DNA from: Herbiconiux moechotypicola | GTDB lineage: Bacteria > Actinomycetota > Actinomycetes > Actinomycetales > Microbacteriaceae | DNA length: 64,000 nt | Direction of reading: 5' to 3' | NCBI RefSeq assembly: GCF_024979255.1 | Contig: NZ_JANLCN010000001.1 | Location: 523,224-587,223 of the forward strand | Shown: positions 49,312 to 61,933 of the stretch, in pieces | Numbering within the stretch: position 1 is the first letter of the stretch | Layout: the number at the start of each line of letters is the position of its first letter | The notes under the pieces: generated by a model | Seen by the model: the letters and a program-made list of their open reading frames with translations, nothing else | Told to the model about the DNA's origin: nothing | Databases searched by the model: none | Program-made: the position numbers and the translations under genes

Positions 49312-49947
49312 GTGTTCCTCATCGCGCTGACGGGTGGCATCGCCGCCGGCAAGTCCACGGTGGCCCGCCGCCTCGCCGAGCACGGCGCGATCGTCGTCGA
49401 CGCCGACCGGCTGGCCCGCGAGGCCGTCGAGCCGGGTACACCCGGGTTGGCCGCCATCCGCGACCGGTTCGGCGCCTCCGTCATCGCCCCCGACGGCACC
49501 CTTGACCGCCCGGCGCTCGGTGCGATCGTGTTCGGCGACGAGGAGGCCAGGCTCGCTCTCAACGGCATCACGCATCCCGCCGTCGCCGCTCTACTGAAGC
49601 AGCGGCTCGCCGAGATCGACGCGCACGACCCCGACGCGGTCGTCGTCTACGACGTGCCGCTGCTCGCGGAGAGCGGAGGGCGCCGCGGCGGGCTGTTCGA
49701 GTACGTCATCGTGGTGGAGGCCCCCGCGGAGCAGAGGATCGATCGCCTGGTGGGGCTGCGCGGCATGTCGCGGGACGAGGCCGCGCGCCGCGTGGGATCG
49801 CAAGCCAGCGACGAAGAGCGACGGGCCCTCGCCGATGTCGTGATCGACTCCGGTGGCACCCTCGAACAGACCCTCGATCAGGTCGACGCCGCGTGGAACT
49901 CGGCTCTCGCCGCCGCCGGCCCCACCGGCCTCCGCGCCGACGGGTGA
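49312..49947 (+). CDS. coaE: Dephospho-CoA kinase
   Basis: Last step of CoA synthesis, phosphorylating the 3' hydroxyl of dephospho-CoA. 211 aa with P-loop GGIAAGKST (residues 8-16), [16 protein letters not shown] and [11 protein letters not shown]-terminal lid helices are complete, followed by about 10 extra residues. Unlike the mycobacterial homologue, no DUF34/GrpB-like C-terminal domain is fused. Confidence 0.97.
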   Translation: MFLIALTGGIAAGKSTVARRLAEHGAIVVDADRLAREAVEPGTPGLAAIRDRFGASVIAPDGTLDRPALGAIVFGDEEARLALNGITHPAVAALLKQRLAEIDAHDPDAVVVYDVPLLAESGGRRGGLFEYVIVVEAPAEQRIDRLVGLRGMSRDEAARRVGSQASDEERRALADVVIDSGGTLEQTLDQVDAAWNSALAAAGPTGLRADG

Positions 49948-49954
49948 CACCGCC

Positions 49955-50722
49955 GTGACCGCTGTCTCGATCGACCTCAACGCCGACCTCGGGGAGTCCT
50001 ACGGCGCCTGGACCCTGGGCGACGACCGCTCCATGCTCGGCCTGGTCTCCAGCGCCAACGTCGCCTGCGGCTTCCACGCCGGCGACCCCAGCGGGCTGCT
50101 CGCCACCCTGCGCCTCGCCGCCGCCCACCGGGTCTCGGTGGGCGCCCAGGTCTCCTATCCCGATCTCCGTGGCTTCGGCCGGCGCGATCTCGACCTGCCC
50201 GCCGTCGACCTCACCGCCGACGTCGTCTACCAGATCGGCGCACTCCAGGCCCTCGCCCGCGCGGCGGGCACCCACGTGGGCTACGTCAAACCCCACGGCG
50301 CGCTCTACAACCGCATCGTGCACGACGAGCAGCAGGCCGCCGCGGTGGTGGAGGCGCTCGTGAGCCTCGACCCCTCGCTCGCACTCGTCGGGCTGCCCGA
50401 CTCCGAGGTGGGCCGCCTCGCCGAGGCCGAGGGCCTGCGCTTCGTGCCCGAGGCCTTCGCCGACCGGGCGTACACCCCCGAGGGCACCCTGGTGCCCCGC
50501 TCCGAACCGGGGGCGGTGCTGCACGATCCGGTCGAGATCGGCGAGCGGATGCGCCGCCTCGCCCTCGAAGGCGTCGTCATCGCGAGCGACGGCAGCAAGA
50601 TCGCACTCACGGCCGAAACTGTCTGCGTGCACGGCGACACCCCCGGTGCGGTGCAGATCGCGCGGCACGTGCGCGACGAACTGCTCGACGCCGGCCTCAC
50701 GATCGCTCCGTTCGTCGCGTGA
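49955..50722 (+). CDS. pxpA: 5-oxoprolinase subunit A (LamB/YcsF family)
   Basis: 255-residue barrel protein; with PxpB and PxpC it hydrolyses 5-oxoproline to glutamate using ATP. The family opening [25 protein letters not shown], and VKPHGALYN are intact. GTG 49955 is chosen because the conserved domain begins directly after it; it lies 7 bases after coaE. GTGA overlap with pxpB. Confidence 0.95.
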   Translation: MTAVSIDLNADLGESYGAWTLGDDRSMLGLVSSANVACGFHAGDPSGLLATLRLAAAHRVSVGAQVSYPDLRGFGRRDLDLPAVDLTADVVYQIGALQALARAAGTHVGYVKPHGALYNRIVHDEQQAAAVVEALVSLDPSLALVGLPDSEVGRLAEAEGLRFVPEAFADRAYTPEGTLVPRSEPGAVLHDPVEIGERMRRLALEGVVIASDGSKIALTAETVCVHGDTPGAVQIARHVRDELLDAGLTIAPFVA

Positions 50723-51387
50723 CCTCGCCGGCCGCCCCGCGCATCCTGCCCTCGGGGGAGGGTGCCCTGCTGGTCGAGCTCCCGGATGCGCGGGGCGCGC
50801 TGAGCGCGTACACCCGGCTTCGCCAGGCCACCGAGGCAGCCGGAGGTGCCGGCGGTGCCGTCGTCGACCTGGTGCCCGCCGCCCGCACCGTGCTGGTGGT
50901 CTTCGACCCCGTCGTGATGCGCCGGGATGCGGTCACCGCGTGGGTGGACGAGGTGCTGGCCTCGGAATCGCCCACGCGTGAGCGGAACTCCGGCCGCGCA
51001 TCCGACGCCCACCTGGTCGAGCTTCCCGTCGTGTACGACGGGCCCGACCTCAGAGAGGTGGCGGCGGCCGCGGGACTCACCGTGCAGGGGGTGATCGAGC
51101 GGCACCTCGCGGCCGAGTGGACCGCCGCGTTCATCGGCTTCGCACCCGGGTTCGCCTATCTCACGGGCGACGGCGCCCTCACGGTGCCCCGCCGATCAGC
51201 GCCGAGGGCGGCCGTGCCGGCGGGGTCGGTCGCGCTCGCCGCCGGCTACTGCGGGGTGTACCCGCGGGCGTCGCCGGGCGGCTGGCAGCTCATCGGCACC
51301 ACCGACGCGGAGCTCTGGGACACCGAGCGGCCGTCGCCCGCGCTGCTCGCGCCCGGTACCAGGGTGAGGTTCGTCCGTGCGGGGTGA
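50719..51387 (+). CDS. pxpB: 5-oxoprolinase subunit B
   Basis: 222-residue partner of PxpC in the ATP-dependent oxoprolinase (KipI-like family). Key segments are [21 protein letters not shown], and the hinge [12 protein letters not shown]. Start overlaps pxpA, end overlaps pxpC by 11 bases, so all three subunits are made from one coupled message. Confidence 0.95.
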   Translation: MTSPAAPRILPSGEGALLVELPDARGALSAYTRLRQATEAAGGAGGAVVDLVPAARTVLVVFDPVVMRRDAVTAWVDEVLASESPTRERNSGRASDAHLVELPVVYDGPDLREVAAAAGLTVQGVIERHLAAEWTAAFIGFAPGFAYLTGDGALTVPRRSAPRAAVPAGSVALAAGYCGVYPRASPGGWQLIGTTDAELWDTERPSPALLAPGTRVRFVRAG

Positions 51388-52308
51388 GGGCGCGGGCGTT
51401 CGCACCCTGCGCGTGCTCGATCCAGGACCGCTGGCGCTGCTCGAAGACGGCGGCCGCCCCGGCTTCGCGCACGTGGGCGTCACCGCGTCGGGCGCGGCGG
51501 ACCGCGGTGCGTGGAGGGCGGCGAACAGACTCGTCGGCAATCCGCCGGGCGAGGCCGCGATCGAGGCGCTGGGTGGTGGGCTCACGGTGTCGGTCTCGAC
51601 CTGGGCGCTCGTCGCCGTCACCGGCGCGCCCGGTGCGGTGACCGTCGTCGGACCGGAGGCGCGACGCGGCGCGAGCGGCTCGCGGAGCCGTGTCGTGCAT
51701 CCGGTCGGCCGCTCGTTCGTCGCGGCCCCCGGTGAGGTGATCGCGCTCGACACGCCCTCGCGCGGGCTGCGCCGGTACCTCGCTGTGCGGGGAGGTCTCG
51801 ACGTGCCGCCCACGCTGGGGAGCCGATCGACCGACGTCTTGAGCGGGCTCGGGCCGGCCCCGCTGGCCGCGGGCGCGAAGCTCTCCATCGGCGACGCCGT
51901 GGAGGCCTGGCCCGCTGCCGACTTCGTGCGGCCCTTCGCCGACGACCCTCAGGCCCGGGGGGCGGTGGTTCTCGAGGTCACGCCCGGACCGCGAGCGGAC
52001 TGGTTCGGCGCGGCGGGGTGGCGGCTGCTGCTCGGCGGCGAGTGGGAGGTGCAACCCGACTCGAATCGCGTCGGGGTGCGGATCCGATCGCTCGACGGTG
52101 GTCTCGCGAGAGCAGAAGGATCAGAGAGGGAGCTGCCGAGCGAGGGGATGGTCGCCGGCTCGGTACAGGTGCCGCCCGACGGGCATCCCGTGCTGTTCTT
52201 CCGCGACCACCCCGTGACCGGCGGGTACCCCGTGATCGCGGTGCTCACCGCATCCGCGCTCGACCGTGTGGCGCAGCTCAGGCCCGGAGACCGCGTGCGC
52301 TTCGCCGA

Positions 52309-53334
<1,026 letters not shown>

Positions 53335-53434
53335 GCTGTGTCTGCCTCTGTGGTGGTGGGAGAGGATGTTCTGGGAGGAACTGCTCGGCGTGACGCTGTG
53401 AGCGAGCACCGACGCTGGTGTCGGTGGCCCTCCC

Positions 53435-53446
53435 TAAACTTAACGC
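53435..53446 (+). promoter_or_regulatory. Leaderless promoter of uvrB
   Basis: TAAACT (53435-53440), six bases (TAACGC), then ATG 53447. No LexA palindrome is present. Confidence 0.65.
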
Positions 53447-55516
53447 ATGGAACCGACCCGCTCCGTTCACCCGTTCGAGGTCATCAGCGAATACCAGCCC
53501 AGCGGCGACCAGCCCGCGGCCATCGCCGAGCTCGCCGGGCGCATCAACGCGGGTGAGACCGACGTGGTGCTGCTCGGTGCCACGGGCACAGGCAAGTCGG
53601 CCACGACGGCCTGGCTCATCGAGCAGGTACAGCGCCCCACGCTCGTGCTCGCGCACAACAAGACCCTGGCGGCGCAGCTGGCGAACGAGTTCCGCGAACT
53701 CATGCCCAACAACGCGGTCGAGTACTTCGTGTCGTACTACGACTACTACCAGCCCGAGGCCTACGTGCCGCAGACCGACACCTTCATCGAGAAGGATTCC
53801 TCGATCAACGCCGAGGTCGAGCGGCTGCGGCACTCCACCACCAACTCGCTGCTGTCGCGGCGCGACGTCGTGGTGGTGTCGACGGTGTCGTGCATCTACG
53901 GTCTCGGCACGCCCGAGCAGTACCTCAACGCGATGATCGCGCTGCAGGTAGGGCAGCGGGTCGACCGCGACTGGCTCATCCGCAAGTTCGTGTCGATGCA
54001 GTACCAGCGCAACGACGTCGACTTCTCGCGCGGCAACTTCCGGGTGCGCGGCGACACCATCGAGATCATCCCGATGTACGAAGAGCTCGCCATCCGCATC
54101 GAGATGTTCGGCGACGAGATCGAGGGGCTCTACGCCCTGCATCCGCTCACCGGCGACGTGGTGAAGAAGCTCGAGAGCGTGTCGGTCTTCCCGGGGTCGC
54201 ACTACGTGGCCGAGACCTCCGTCATGCACCGGGCCATCGAGACCATCCAGACCGAGCTGCACGACCGGCTCGCCATCCTCGAGCGCGAGGGCAAGCTGCT
54301 CGAGGCGCAGCGGCTCCGGATGCGCACCACCTTCGACCTCGAGATGATGGAGCAGATCGGGTTCTGCTCGGGCATCGAGAACTACTCCCGGCACATCGAC
54401 GGGCGGGAGCCCGGTGAGGCGCCGCACTGCCTGCTCGACTACTTCCCCGACGACTTCCTCGTGGTGATCGACGAGTCGCACGTGACGGTGCCGCAGATCG
54501 GGGCGATGTACGAGGGCGACTCCTCGCGCAAGCGCACCCTCGTCGACCACGGCTTCCGGCTGCCGAGCGCGCTCGACAACCGGCCGCTGAAGTGGAACGA
54601 GTTCAAGGAGCGCGTGGGGCAGACCGTCTACCTCTCGGCCACGCCCGGGCGCTACGAGATGGGCATCGCCGACGGGGTGGTGGAGCAGATCATCCGCCCC
54701 ACCGGCCTGGTCGACCCGCAATTGGTGCTGAAGCCGTCGAAGGGGCAGATCGACGACCTGCTCGAAGAGATCCGGCTGCGGGTGGAGCGCGACGAGCGCG
54801 TGCTCGTCACGACGCTCACCAAGAAGATGGCCGAGGAGCTCACCGACTACCTCGGCGAGGCGGGGGTGCGGGTGCGCTACCTGCACTCCGACGTCGACAC
54901 GCTCCGCCGCGTCGAGCTGCTCACCGAGCTCCGCGCAGGCGTCTACGACGTGCTCGTGGGCATCAACCTGTTGCGCGAGGGCCTCGACCTGCCCGAGGTG
55001 TCGCTCGTGGCCATCCTCGACGCCGACAAGGAGGGCTTCCTCCGCTCGTCGACCTCGCTCATCCAGACCATCGGGCGCGCGGCTCGCAACGTCTCGGGCG
55101 AGGTGCACCTCTACGCCGACACCATCACCGACTCGATGCAGCTCGCCATCGACGAGACCGAGCGCCGCCGCGAGAAGCAGATCGCCTACAACACGGCCCA
55201 CGGCATCGACCCGCAGCCGCTGCGCAAGCGCATCGCCGACATCACCGAGGCCCTCGCCCGCGAGGGCGCCGACACGGCCGCGCTGCTCAACGACCGGGCC
55301 GGCCGCGGCAAGAAGAGTCCCACGCCCAACCTGCGGCGCGAGGGCATCGCCGCGCAGGGCGCGAACGACCTCGAGGCCATCATCGCCGACCTCAACGGCC
55401 AGATGCTCGAGGCCGCCGCCGAGCTCAAGTTCGAACTCGCCGCCCGCCTCCGCGACGAGGTCTCCGAACTCAAACGCGAACTCCGCCAGATGGAGAAGGC
55501 CGGCCACATCGCCTGA
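53447..55516 (+). CDS. uvrB: UvrABC excinuclease subunit B
   Basis: 689-residue damage-verification helicase of nucleotide excision repair. Walker [11 protein letters not shown] (K50), the beta-hairpin region [14 protein letters not shown] box [12 protein letters not shown], and helicase motif [11 protein letters not shown] are all present. The C-terminal UVR domain that docks UvrC (about 645-685) closes the protein. uvrA follows on the same strand after 85 bases with its own promoter. Confidence 0.98.
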   Translation: MEPTRSVHPFEVISEYQPSGDQPAAIAELAGRINAGETDVVLLGATGTGKSATTAWLIEQVQRPTLVLAHNKTLAAQLANEFRELMPNNAVEYFVSYYDYYQPEAYVPQTDTFIEKDSSINAEVERLRHSTTNSLLSRRDVVVVSTVSCIYGLGTPEQYLNAMIALQVGQRVDRDWLIRKFVSMQYQRNDVDFSRGNFRVRGDTIEIIPMYEELAIRIEMFGDEIEGLYALHPLTGDVVKKLESVSVFPGSHYVAETSVMHRAIETIQTELHDRLAILEREGKLLEAQRLRMRTTFDLEMMEQIGFCSGIENYSRHIDGREPGEAPHCLLDYFPDDFLVVIDESHVTVPQIGAMYEGDSSRKRTLVDHGFRLPSALDNRPLKWNEFKERVGQTVYLSATPGRYEMGIADGVVEQIIRPTGLVDPQLVLKPSKGQIDDLLEEIRLRVERDERVLVTTLTKKMAEELTDYLGEAGVRVRYLHSDVDTLRRVELLTELRAGVYDVLVGINLLREGLDLPEVSLVAILDADKEGFLRSSTSLIQTIGRAARNVSGEVHLYADTITDSMQLAIDETERRREKQIAYNTAHGIDPQPLRKRIADITEALAREGADTAALLNDRAGRGKKSPTPNLRREGIAAQGANDLEAIIADLNGQMLEAAAELKFELAARLRDEVSELKRELRQMEKAGHIA

Positions 55517-55589
55517 CCGGTCCTCGTTCTCTGCGGCCCGCGGGATGGTGCCGTGAGCGTAATCGGGCGGCGGTGTCGGTGGGTCGACA

Positions 55590-55601
55590 TACACTTTTGG
55601 G
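55590..55601 (+). promoter_or_regulatory. Leaderless promoter of uvrA
   Basis: TACACT (55590-55595), six bases (TTTGGG), then GTG 55602. Confidence 0.65.
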
Positions 55602-58526
55602 GTGTCGATCTCGAGTGTTGAAACCCTGAATTCCGTGGTGCCCGAACCCACAGCGGAGCGCCGTCACGGTGCGAGCGGAAAGCTCAGTGTGCGGGGTGCC
55701 CGGGTGCACAATCTGCACGACGTCGACATCGAGATCCCGAGGGATTCGCTGGTCGTGTTCACCGGCCTGTCGGGCTCGGGCAAGTCGAGCCTGGCGTTCG
55801 ACACCATCTTCGCCGAGGGCCAGCGCCGCTACGTGGAGTCGCTCAGCGCCTACGCGCGCCAGTTCCTCGGGCAGGTCGACCGCCCCGACGTCGACTTCAT
55901 CGAGGGCCTCAGCCCGGCGGTGTCGATCGACCAGAAGTCGACCAACCGCAACCCGCGCTCGACGGTGGGCACCATCACCGAGATCTACGACTACATGCGT
56001 CTGCTCTGGGCCCGCATCGGCATCGCCCACTGCCCGGTGTGCGGTGAGCGCATCCAGAAGCAGACGGTGCAGCAGATCGCCGACCAGCTCATGGAGCTCG
56101 AGGACGGCATCCGCTACCAGATCCTCAGCCCTGTGGTGTCGCAGAAGAAGGGCGAGTTCGTCGACCTCTTCAAAGAGCTCTCGGCAGCCGGCTACTCCCG
56201 CGCCGTCGTCGACGGCGAGGTCGTCCAGCTCACCTCGCCCCCCACGCTCAAGAAGCAGTACAAGCACGACATCTCGGTCGTGGTCGACCGCCTGGTCGCG
56301 GGCCCGAGCATCCTGGGCCGCCTCACCGACTCCCTCGAGACCGCGCTCCGGCTCACCGACGGCCTGGTGCAGATCAACTACGTCGACGAGAACGGGCCGG
56401 ATGCGTGGCAGACCTTCTCAGAGAAGCTCAGCTGCCCGAACCAGCACCCCATCCAGCTCACCGAGATCGAACCCCGCACCTTCTCGTTCAACGCACCGTT
56501 CGGCGCCTGCCCCGAGTGCTCCGGTCTCGGCACCCGCATGTCGGTCGACCAAGACCTGCTGCTCGGCGACACCGACCTCAGCATCAACGAGGGCGTCATC
56601 ATCCCCTGGACCACCCAGGGCAAGGGCCTCTTCCAGTACTACGAGAAGCTGCTCGACGGTCTCGCCCGCGATCTCTCGTTCTCGCTCGACACGCCGTGGG
56701 GTGAGCTCCCGGCCGACGTGCAGGAGGCCATCCTGCGCGGCAACAACTTCGAGGTGAAGGTCAAGTGGAAGAACCGCTACGGCCGTGAGATGAGCTACAC
56801 CTCGGGCTTCGAGGGCGTCATGCCCTACATCGAACGGCAGTTCGTGCAGGCCGAGAGCGACTCCCAGCGGGCGCGCTGGGGGGAGTACCTGCGTGAGGTC
56901 GCCTGCCCGGTCTGCGACGGCAAGAGGCTGAAGCCCGAAGTGCTCGCGGTGACCGTCAACGAGCACAGCATCGCCGACGTCTCCGAGCTCAGCCTCTCCG
57001 ACGCGCAGCGCTTCATGGGCGAGCTCGTGCTCACCGACCGCGAGGCGATGATCGCGGCGCAGGTGCTGCGCGAGATCCGCGCGCGCCTCGACTTCCTCAT
57101 CGAGGTGGGCCTCAGCTACCTCGACCTCGCCCGCAGCGCCGGGTCGCTCTCGGGCGGTGAGGCGCAGCGCATCCGTCTGGCCACCCAGATCGGGTCGGGC
57201 CTCACGGGCGTGCTCTACGTGCTCGACGAACCCTCCATCGGCCTGCACCAGCGCGACAACCGGCGCCTTATCGACACCCTGGTGAAGCTGAAGAACCTCG
57301 GCAACACCCTCATCGTGGTGGAGCACGACGAAGACACCATCCGCACGGCCGATTGGATCGTCGACATCGGCCCCGGCGCCGGCGTGAACGGCGGCCGCGT
57401 GGTGCACTCGGGGGAGTACGCCGAGCTGCTGGCGAACACCGACTCGCTCACCGGCGACTACCTCTCGGGCCGCAAGTCGATCGAGGTGCCCGCGAAGCGC
57501 CGTCCGATCGACCGCAAGCGGATGATCTCGGTGGTCGGAGCCGAGGCCAACAACCTCAAGAACGTGACGGTCGACTTCCCGCTCGGCACCCTCACCGCGG
57601 TCACCGGGGTGAGCGGCTCGGGCAAGTCGTCGCTCGTCAACGACATCCTCTACCGCGTGCTCGCCAACCGGCTCAACGGGGCGCGCAAGCTCCCCGGCAA
57701 GCACAAGCGGGTGACCGGTCTCGACAACCTCGACAAGGTCGTGCACGTCGATCAGGCGCCGATCGGCCGCACCCCGCGCTCGAACCCGGCGACCTACACG
57801 GGTGTCTTCGACCGCATCCGCACCCTCTTCTCCGAGACGGCGGAGGCGAAGGCCCGAGGCTACTTGCCGGGCCGCTTCTCGTTCAACGTGAAGGGCGGCC
57901 GTTGCGAGGCCTGCTCGGGCGACGGCACCATCAAGATCGAGATGAACTTCCTGCCCGACGTCTACGTGGCGTGCGAGGTGTGCGGCGGCGCGCGGTACAA
58001 CCGCGACACCCTCAGCGTGCACTACAAGGGCAAGAACATCGCCGAGGTGCTCGACATGCCGATCGCCGAGGCGGCGGAGTTCTTCGAGCCCATCTCGGCC
58101 ATCCACCGCTACCTGAAGACGCTCGTGGAGGTGGGCCTCGGCTACGTACGGCTCGGCCAGAGCGCCACCACGCTCTCCGGCGGCGAGGCCCAGCGCGTGA
58201 AGCTCGCCACCGAGCTGCAGCGGCGCTCCAACGGCCGCAGCATCTACGTACTCGACGAGCCCACCACGGGCCTCCACTTCGAAGACGTGCGCAAGCTGCT
58301 GCTCGTGCTGAACAGCCTGGTCGACAAGGGCAACACGGTCATCGTCATCGAGCACAGCCTCGACGTCATCAAGTCGGCCGACTGGCTCATCGACCTCGGG
58401 CCCGAGGGCGGCTCGGGCGGCGGCACGATCGTGGCGACCGGCACCCCCGAGAAGCTCGCCACGATCGAGGCGAGCCACACGGGGCGGTTCCTGCGCGAAC
58501 TGCTGCCGCCGCCGAAGAAGCGCTGA
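55602..58526 (+). CDS. uvrA: UvrABC excinuclease subunit A
   Basis: 974-residue ABC-type damage sensor. First P-loop [12 protein letters not shown] (K61), second [13 protein letters not shown] near residue 670. Zinc-finger cysteines are seen in [16 protein letters not shown] and CEACSGDG...[12 protein letters not shown] signatures [13 protein letters not shown] and [13 protein letters not shown] are intact. The GTG at 55602 is the leaderless start; the first 25 residues are an extension before [11 protein letters not shown]. Ends facing the pRiA4b-like gene with an elaborate terminator between. Confidence 0.98.
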   Translation: MSISSVETLNSVVPEPTAERRHGASGKLSVRGARVHNLHDVDIEIPRDSLVVFTGLSGSGKSSLAFDTIFAEGQRRYVESLSAYARQFLGQVDRPDVDFIEGLSPAVSIDQKSTNRNPRSTVGTITEIYDYMRLLWARIGIAHCPVCGERIQKQTVQQIADQLMELEDGIRYQILSPVVSQKKGEFVDLFKELSAAGYSRAVVDGEVVQLTSPPTLKKQYKHDISVVVDRLVAGPSILGRLTDSLETALRLTDGLVQINYVDENGPDAWQTFSEKLSCPNQHPIQLTEIEPRTFSFNAPFGACPECSGLGTRMSVDQDLLLGDTDLSINEGVIIPWTTQGKGLFQYYEKLLDGLARDLSFSLDTPWGELPADVQEAILRGNNFEVKVKWKNRYGREMSYTSGFEGVMPYIERQFVQAESDSQRARWGEYLREVACPVCDGKRLKPEVLAVTVNEHSIADVSELSLSDAQRFMGELVLTDREAMIAAQVLREIRARLDFLIEVGLSYLDLARSAGSLSGGEAQRIRLATQIGSGLTGVLYVLDEPSIGLHQRDNRRLIDTLVKLKNLGNTLIVVEHDEDTIRTADWIVDIGPGAGVNGGRVVHSGEYAELLANTDSLTGDYLSGRKSIEVPAKRRPIDRKRMISVVGAEANNLKNVTVDFPLGTLTAVTGVSGSGKSSLVNDILYRVLANRLNGARKLPGKHKRVTGLDNLDKVVHVDQAPIGRTPRSNPATYTGVFDRIRTLFSETAEAKARGYLPGRFSFNVKGGRCEACSGDGTIKIEMNFLPDVYVACEVCGGARYNRDTLSVHYKGKNIAEVLDMPIAEAAEFFEPISAIHRYLKTLVEVGLGYVRLGQSATTLSGGEAQRVKLATELQRRSNGRSIYVLDEPTTGLHFEDVRKLLLVLNSLVDKGNTVIVIEHSLDVIKSADWLIDLGPEGGSGGGTIVATGTPEKLATIEASHTGRFLRELLPPPKKR

Positions 58527-58533
58527 CACCGGA

Positions 58534-58615
58534 TGCGCTGAGCCGGCCCGCCTACCTGCCGACCTGGCAGGCGCGCCCGTCACCTGTGACGAGCGCGCCC
58601 GGCCGGCTCAGCGCA
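58534..58615. terminator. Cloverleaf-like bidirectional terminator after uvrA
   Basis: A perfect 15-bp outer stem (58534-58548 with 58601-58615; arm TGCGCTGAGCCGGCC) encloses two further hairpins: CCTGCC/GGCAGG (58555-58571) and a nested CGCGC plus CGTCAC/GTGACG fold (58572-58597). The whole would form a three-way junction. The right arm covers the stop codon of the convergent gene at 58608. Confidence 0.8.
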
Positions 58616-59918
58616 ACCGCAGGGGCGCCAGCAGCTCGTCGACCTCGGCGACGGCGACCTCCGGCGACGCCCCCACGCACCGCGGGAGCCGCTCGCCACC
58701 GGCCTCGTCGACCCCGAGCAGCGTGACCGTCACCAGCGTTCCTTCGGAACCCTCCCCGTAGCGATAGCCCAGCTCGTCCCGCGCCTCCACGAGGAACTCG
58801 CCGAACTCCACCTCCAGCTCGTCCTCGGCCGCGACCACCTCGACGGCCTCGCGCCCACCGCCCGCCTCGAAGCGGTGGGCAAGCTCGTCCGTCCAGTCGA
58901 GAGCCAGTTGGAGCGCCAGGTGCACCTCACCCAGATCGGCCTCGGCCCCCACCCGCAGCTCCCGCCACACGGCGGGCCGGCTGCCCGAGACCACGGCCCG
59001 CACGCGCAGCACCGCGCCCTCGGGGTGCGGGTTGAGCGGCTCCTCGGGCTCGAGCAGCCCCACCTCCTCGGCGAGTTCCACGATCGTGTCGGCCAGCGCA
59101 GCACGCAGTCCCTCCGGCGCCTCCCAGCGCACCCCCGCCTCGACCGTCACCGGCACGATCGCGCCCGTCGTCGCCAGCGCGGCGAGCATCCGCTCGGTCG
59201 GGGGCACCGCCGCCACCGAGTCCGCCTCGCTCACGCCCGAGGCGGTGTCGAGCCGTTGCGCGACCTGGGCGGCCGACAGGCCGGGCAACAGAACAGGATG
59301 CGCGGCCACGCAGAGCACACCGATGGCACGCCCCAGGGCGAGGGCGTGCACGGGGGAGAGGTCGGCCCCGTCGCCCGACGGCTGCGCCCCCACGAGCTCG
59401 TCGAGCAGCGTGCCGGTGACCGTCTCGTAGAGCGTCTCGGCCGACCGCAGCGGCGGCCGCAGGGCCGCGAGCGCCCGGCGTTCCGCCGGCTCGGGCACGT
59501 CGTCGACGTCGTCGAGGGCGTCGAGCAGCTGCAGCAGCAGACCGGCGCCCAGGTCGAAGGCGGCCGCGAGCACGGCGTCGCAGCGGTCGAGCTCCTCGTC
59601 GGACGGAGCCCAGGTTCCGGACTCGATCGCGAAGTCCAGGTAGTGCTCCAGCGCGTCGACCGCCTCCGGCATGCGCTCGGCCAGGCGCTCGTCGGTGTCG
59701 ACCGCGGTGACCACGGCCTCGAGCACCGGCGCCGAGGGCGTGAGCAGGCGCCCGTCGCTCAGCGCGAACAGCTGCCGCAGGGTGGCGGTGATCTCGGCGG
59801 TGCCCACGTGCCCGGCGCCGTCGGCCCTCAGGTGCTTGGCGTACCACCTCTCGAACTGCACGAGCCGTGCGGTGACGGTGGTGGCCCCCGCGGGCCGGTG
59901 GTGGCGCTGGTTCGGCAT
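58608..59918 (-). CDS. pRiA4b ORF-3-like domain protein
   Basis: 436 residues. The C-terminal third (about 315-420) matches the plasmid pRiA4b ORF-3 family: VLRVRAVVSGSRPAVWREL, then VHLALQLALDWTDELAHRF and LGYRYGEGSEG. The N-terminal two thirds are helical, acidic and not recognised, with several paired acidic/Leu stretches. ATG 59918 has AGAGGGA upstream. Found near some transposons and plasmids by name, but no mobile-element part is visible here. Biochemical role unknown. Confidence 0.8.
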   Translation of the reverse strand: MPNQRHHRPAGATTVTARLVQFERWYAKHLRADGAGHVGTAEITATLRQLFALSDGRLLTPSAPVLEAVVTAVDTDERLAERMPEAVDALEHYLDFAIESGTWAPSDEELDRCDAVLAAAFDLGAGLLLQLLDALDDVDDVPEPAERRALAALRPPLRSAETLYETVTGTLLDELVGAQPSGDGADLSPVHALALGRAIGVLCVAAHPVLLPGLSAAQVAQRLDTASGVSEADSVAAVPPTERMLAALATTGAIVPVTVEAGVRWEAPEGLRAALADTIVELAEEVGLLEPEEPLNPHPEGAVLRVRAVVSGSRPAVWRELRVGAEADLGEVHLALQLALDWTDELAHRFEAGGGREAVEVVAAEDELEVEFGEFLVEARDELGYRYGEGSEGTLVTVTLLGVDEAGGERLPRCVGASPEVAVAEVDELLAPLRLR

Positions 59919-60000
59919 CGTGCATCCCTCTCGTCGGCGCAGCCGAGTCGGGATGCGCCCCCACGATCGTAGACGGCGACACCCCACCCCGGACACAGCG

Positions 60001-60036
60001 GGCACCGACCGCACTGTCGGTGCCGGATGAGAGAAT
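60001..60036 (+). promoter_or_regulatory. Palindrome and -10 in front of uvrC
   Basis: GGCACCGAC (60001-60009) and GTCGGTGCC (60016-60024) form a perfect 9-bp inverted repeat with a 6-base spacer. GAGAAT at 60031-60036 is a candidate -10, nine bases before ATG 60046. The right arm would sit over or near the -35, which fits an operator. Confidence 0.5.
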
Positions 60037-60045
60037 CGAACAGAC

Positions 60046-61923
60046 ATGGCAGACACCGTCAGCTACCGACCCAAGGCCGGTGAGATCCCCACCCAGCCGG
60101 GCGTGTACCGGTTCAAAGACGCCTCCGGCCGCGTGCTCTACGTGGGCAAGGCGAAGAACCTGCGCGCCCGCCTGAGCAACTACTTCGCGCCCTTGCGCAG
60201 CCTGCACGAGCGCACCCGCCGCATGGTGCTCACCGCGTCGGGCGTGGAGTGGACGGTGGTGAAGACCGACATCGAGTCGCTCCAGCTGGAGTACACCTGG
60301 ATCAAGGAGTTCAACCCTCCGTTCAACGTCAAGTTCCGCGACGACAAGACCTACCCCTTCCTCGCGGTCACCCTCGCCGACGAGGCGCCGCGCGTGATGG
60401 TCACCCGCAACCACCGCATCAAGGGCGCCCGCTACTTCGGCCCCTACCCCAAGATCTGGGCGGTGAAAGACACCATCGACCTCATGATCAAGGCGTTCCC
60501 CATCCGCACCTGCTCCGACTCGAGCTACAAGCACGCCATGCAGACGGGCCGGCCCTGCTTCCCCGGCCAGATCGGCCGATGCGGAGGTCCCTGCTCGCAG
60601 CGGGTCACCATCGAGGAGCACCGTCGCCTGGTCGACGACTTCGTGGCCTTCCTCGAGGGCGGCGACAAGAGGTTCGTCACCGCGGCCACCAAGGGGATGA
60701 AGGAGGCCGCCGAGCGGCAGGACTACGAGTCCGCCGCGGTCTACCGCGACCAGCTGCAGGCGCTCGAGGCGGTGCTCGCGAAGAGCGCCGTGGTGCTGCG
60801 AGACTCGGCCGACACCGATCTGTTCGCCGTGGAGCACGACGAGCTCGCCGCGAGCGTGCAGCAGTTCATCGTGCGCGGCGGCCGCATCCGGGGCGAACGC
60901 TCGTGGACGGTCGACAAGGAGCTCGACCTCGACACCGGCGAGCTCGTCGACTCGATCCTGCTGCAGGCCTACGAGGGCGAGGTGCCGCCGCGCGAGATCC
61001 TGGTGCCGGCGCTTCCCGACGACTCCGACGAGCTCGCGGCCTGGCTGGGGGAGCGGCGGCCCAAGCAGGGCAAGGTCACGCTGCGCACGGCCCAGCGCGG
61101 CGAGAAGGCGGCGCTCATGGCGACCGCCTCGCTCAACGCGAAGAACAACCTGATGCTCTACAAGACGCGCCGCTCGGCCGACTTCGTGGCGCGCTCTCAG
61201 GCGCTCACCGACATCCAGGAGGCGCTCGGCATGACCGACGCGCCGCTGCGCATGGAGTGCTTCGACGTGTCGCACCTCTCGGGCACCAACATCGTGGCCT
61301 CGATGGTGGTGTTCGAAGACGGCCTGGCCCGCAAAGACCAGTACCGCCGTTTCAGCATCGCCGACTCCACCGACGACACGGAGTCGATCTACCAGGTCAT
61401 CACCCGCAGACTCGCCTACCTGCGTCCCGAGAACGAACCCGCCGACGAGACCCCGGATGCGGAGGGCGGCTCCCCCCGCCGCAAGAAGTTCGCCTACCCC
61501 CCGAACCTCCTCATCGTCGACGGCGGGCAGCCCCAGGTGAACGCCGCCGCTCGCGCCCTCGAGGAGTCGGGGGTGGAGGGCATCTTCCTCGCCGGCATCG
61601 CCAAGCGGCTCGAGGAGGTGTGGCTGCCCGACACCGACTACCCCGTCATCCTCCCGCGCGGCAGCGAGGCGCTGTTCATGATCCAGCGCATCCGCGACGA
61701 GGCCCACCGCTTCGCCATCACCCACCAGCGTTCGCGCCGCAAGCGCGACATCACGAGCGTGCTCGCCGAGGTGCCCGGGCTGGGACCAGCACGGGTGAGA
61801 GAGCTGCTCAAGCACTTCGGCTCCGTCGCCGAGCTCAAGAAGGCCGATGCCGAGAGCATCGCCACGGTGAAGGGCATCGGCCCGCAGCTGGCCGAGACGA
61901 TCCGCACGACCCTTGCCAGGTAG
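60046..61923 (+). CDS. uvrC: UvrABC excinuclease subunit C
   Basis: 625-residue dual-incision nuclease. The GIY-YIG domain starts [21 protein letters not shown], the UVR motif lies near residue 205-240, the RNase H-like second nuclease holds [13 protein letters not shown] and [12 protein letters not shown], and helix-hairpin-helix repeats ([17 protein letters not shown] and [12 protein letters not shown]) end the protein. Its TAG stop starts the -10 hexamer of rapZ. Confidence 0.97.
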   Translation: MADTVSYRPKAGEIPTQPGVYRFKDASGRVLYVGKAKNLRARLSNYFAPLRSLHERTRRMVLTASGVEWTVVKTDIESLQLEYTWIKEFNPPFNVKFRDDKTYPFLAVTLADEAPRVMVTRNHRIKGARYFGPYPKIWAVKDTIDLMIKAFPIRTCSDSSYKHAMQTGRPCFPGQIGRCGGPCSQRVTIEEHRRLVDDFVAFLEGGDKRFVTAATKGMKEAAERQDYESAAVYRDQLQALEAVLAKSAVVLRDSADTDLFAVEHDELAASVQQFIVRGGRIRGERSWTVDKELDLDTGELVDSILLQAYEGEVPPREILVPALPDDSDELAAWLGERRPKQGKVTLRTAQRGEKAALMATASLNAKNNLMLYKTRRSADFVARSQALTDIQEALGMTDAPLRMECFDVSHLSGTNIVASMVVFEDGLARKDQYRRFSIADSTDDTESIYQVITRRLAYLRPENEPADETPDAEGGSPRRKKFAYPPNLLIVDGGQPQVNAAARALEESGVEGIFLAGIAKRLEEVWLPDTDYPVILPRGSEALFMIQRIRDEAHRFAITHQRSRRKRDITSVLAEVPGLGPARVRELLKHFGSVAELKKADAESIATVKGIGPQLAETIRTTLAR

Positions 61924-61933
61924 GCTGGAGCAC
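61921..61933 (+). promoter_or_regulatory. Near-leaderless promoter of rapZ
   Basis: TAGGCT (61921-61926) overlaps the uvrC stop; seven bases then separate it from ATG 61934, one more than the common spacing. Confidence 0.55.

Noticed and set aside
53371..53386. GTTC-N6-GAAC inverted repeat upstream of uvrB as a LexA site
   Set aside because: Half-sites are in the wrong orientation and spacing compared with TCGAAC-N4-GTTCGA found at imuA'.
58608..59918. Mobile element indicated by the pRiA4b ORF-3-like protein
   Set aside because: No transposase, inverted terminal repeats or target duplication are seen; the gene sits in ordinary sequence.
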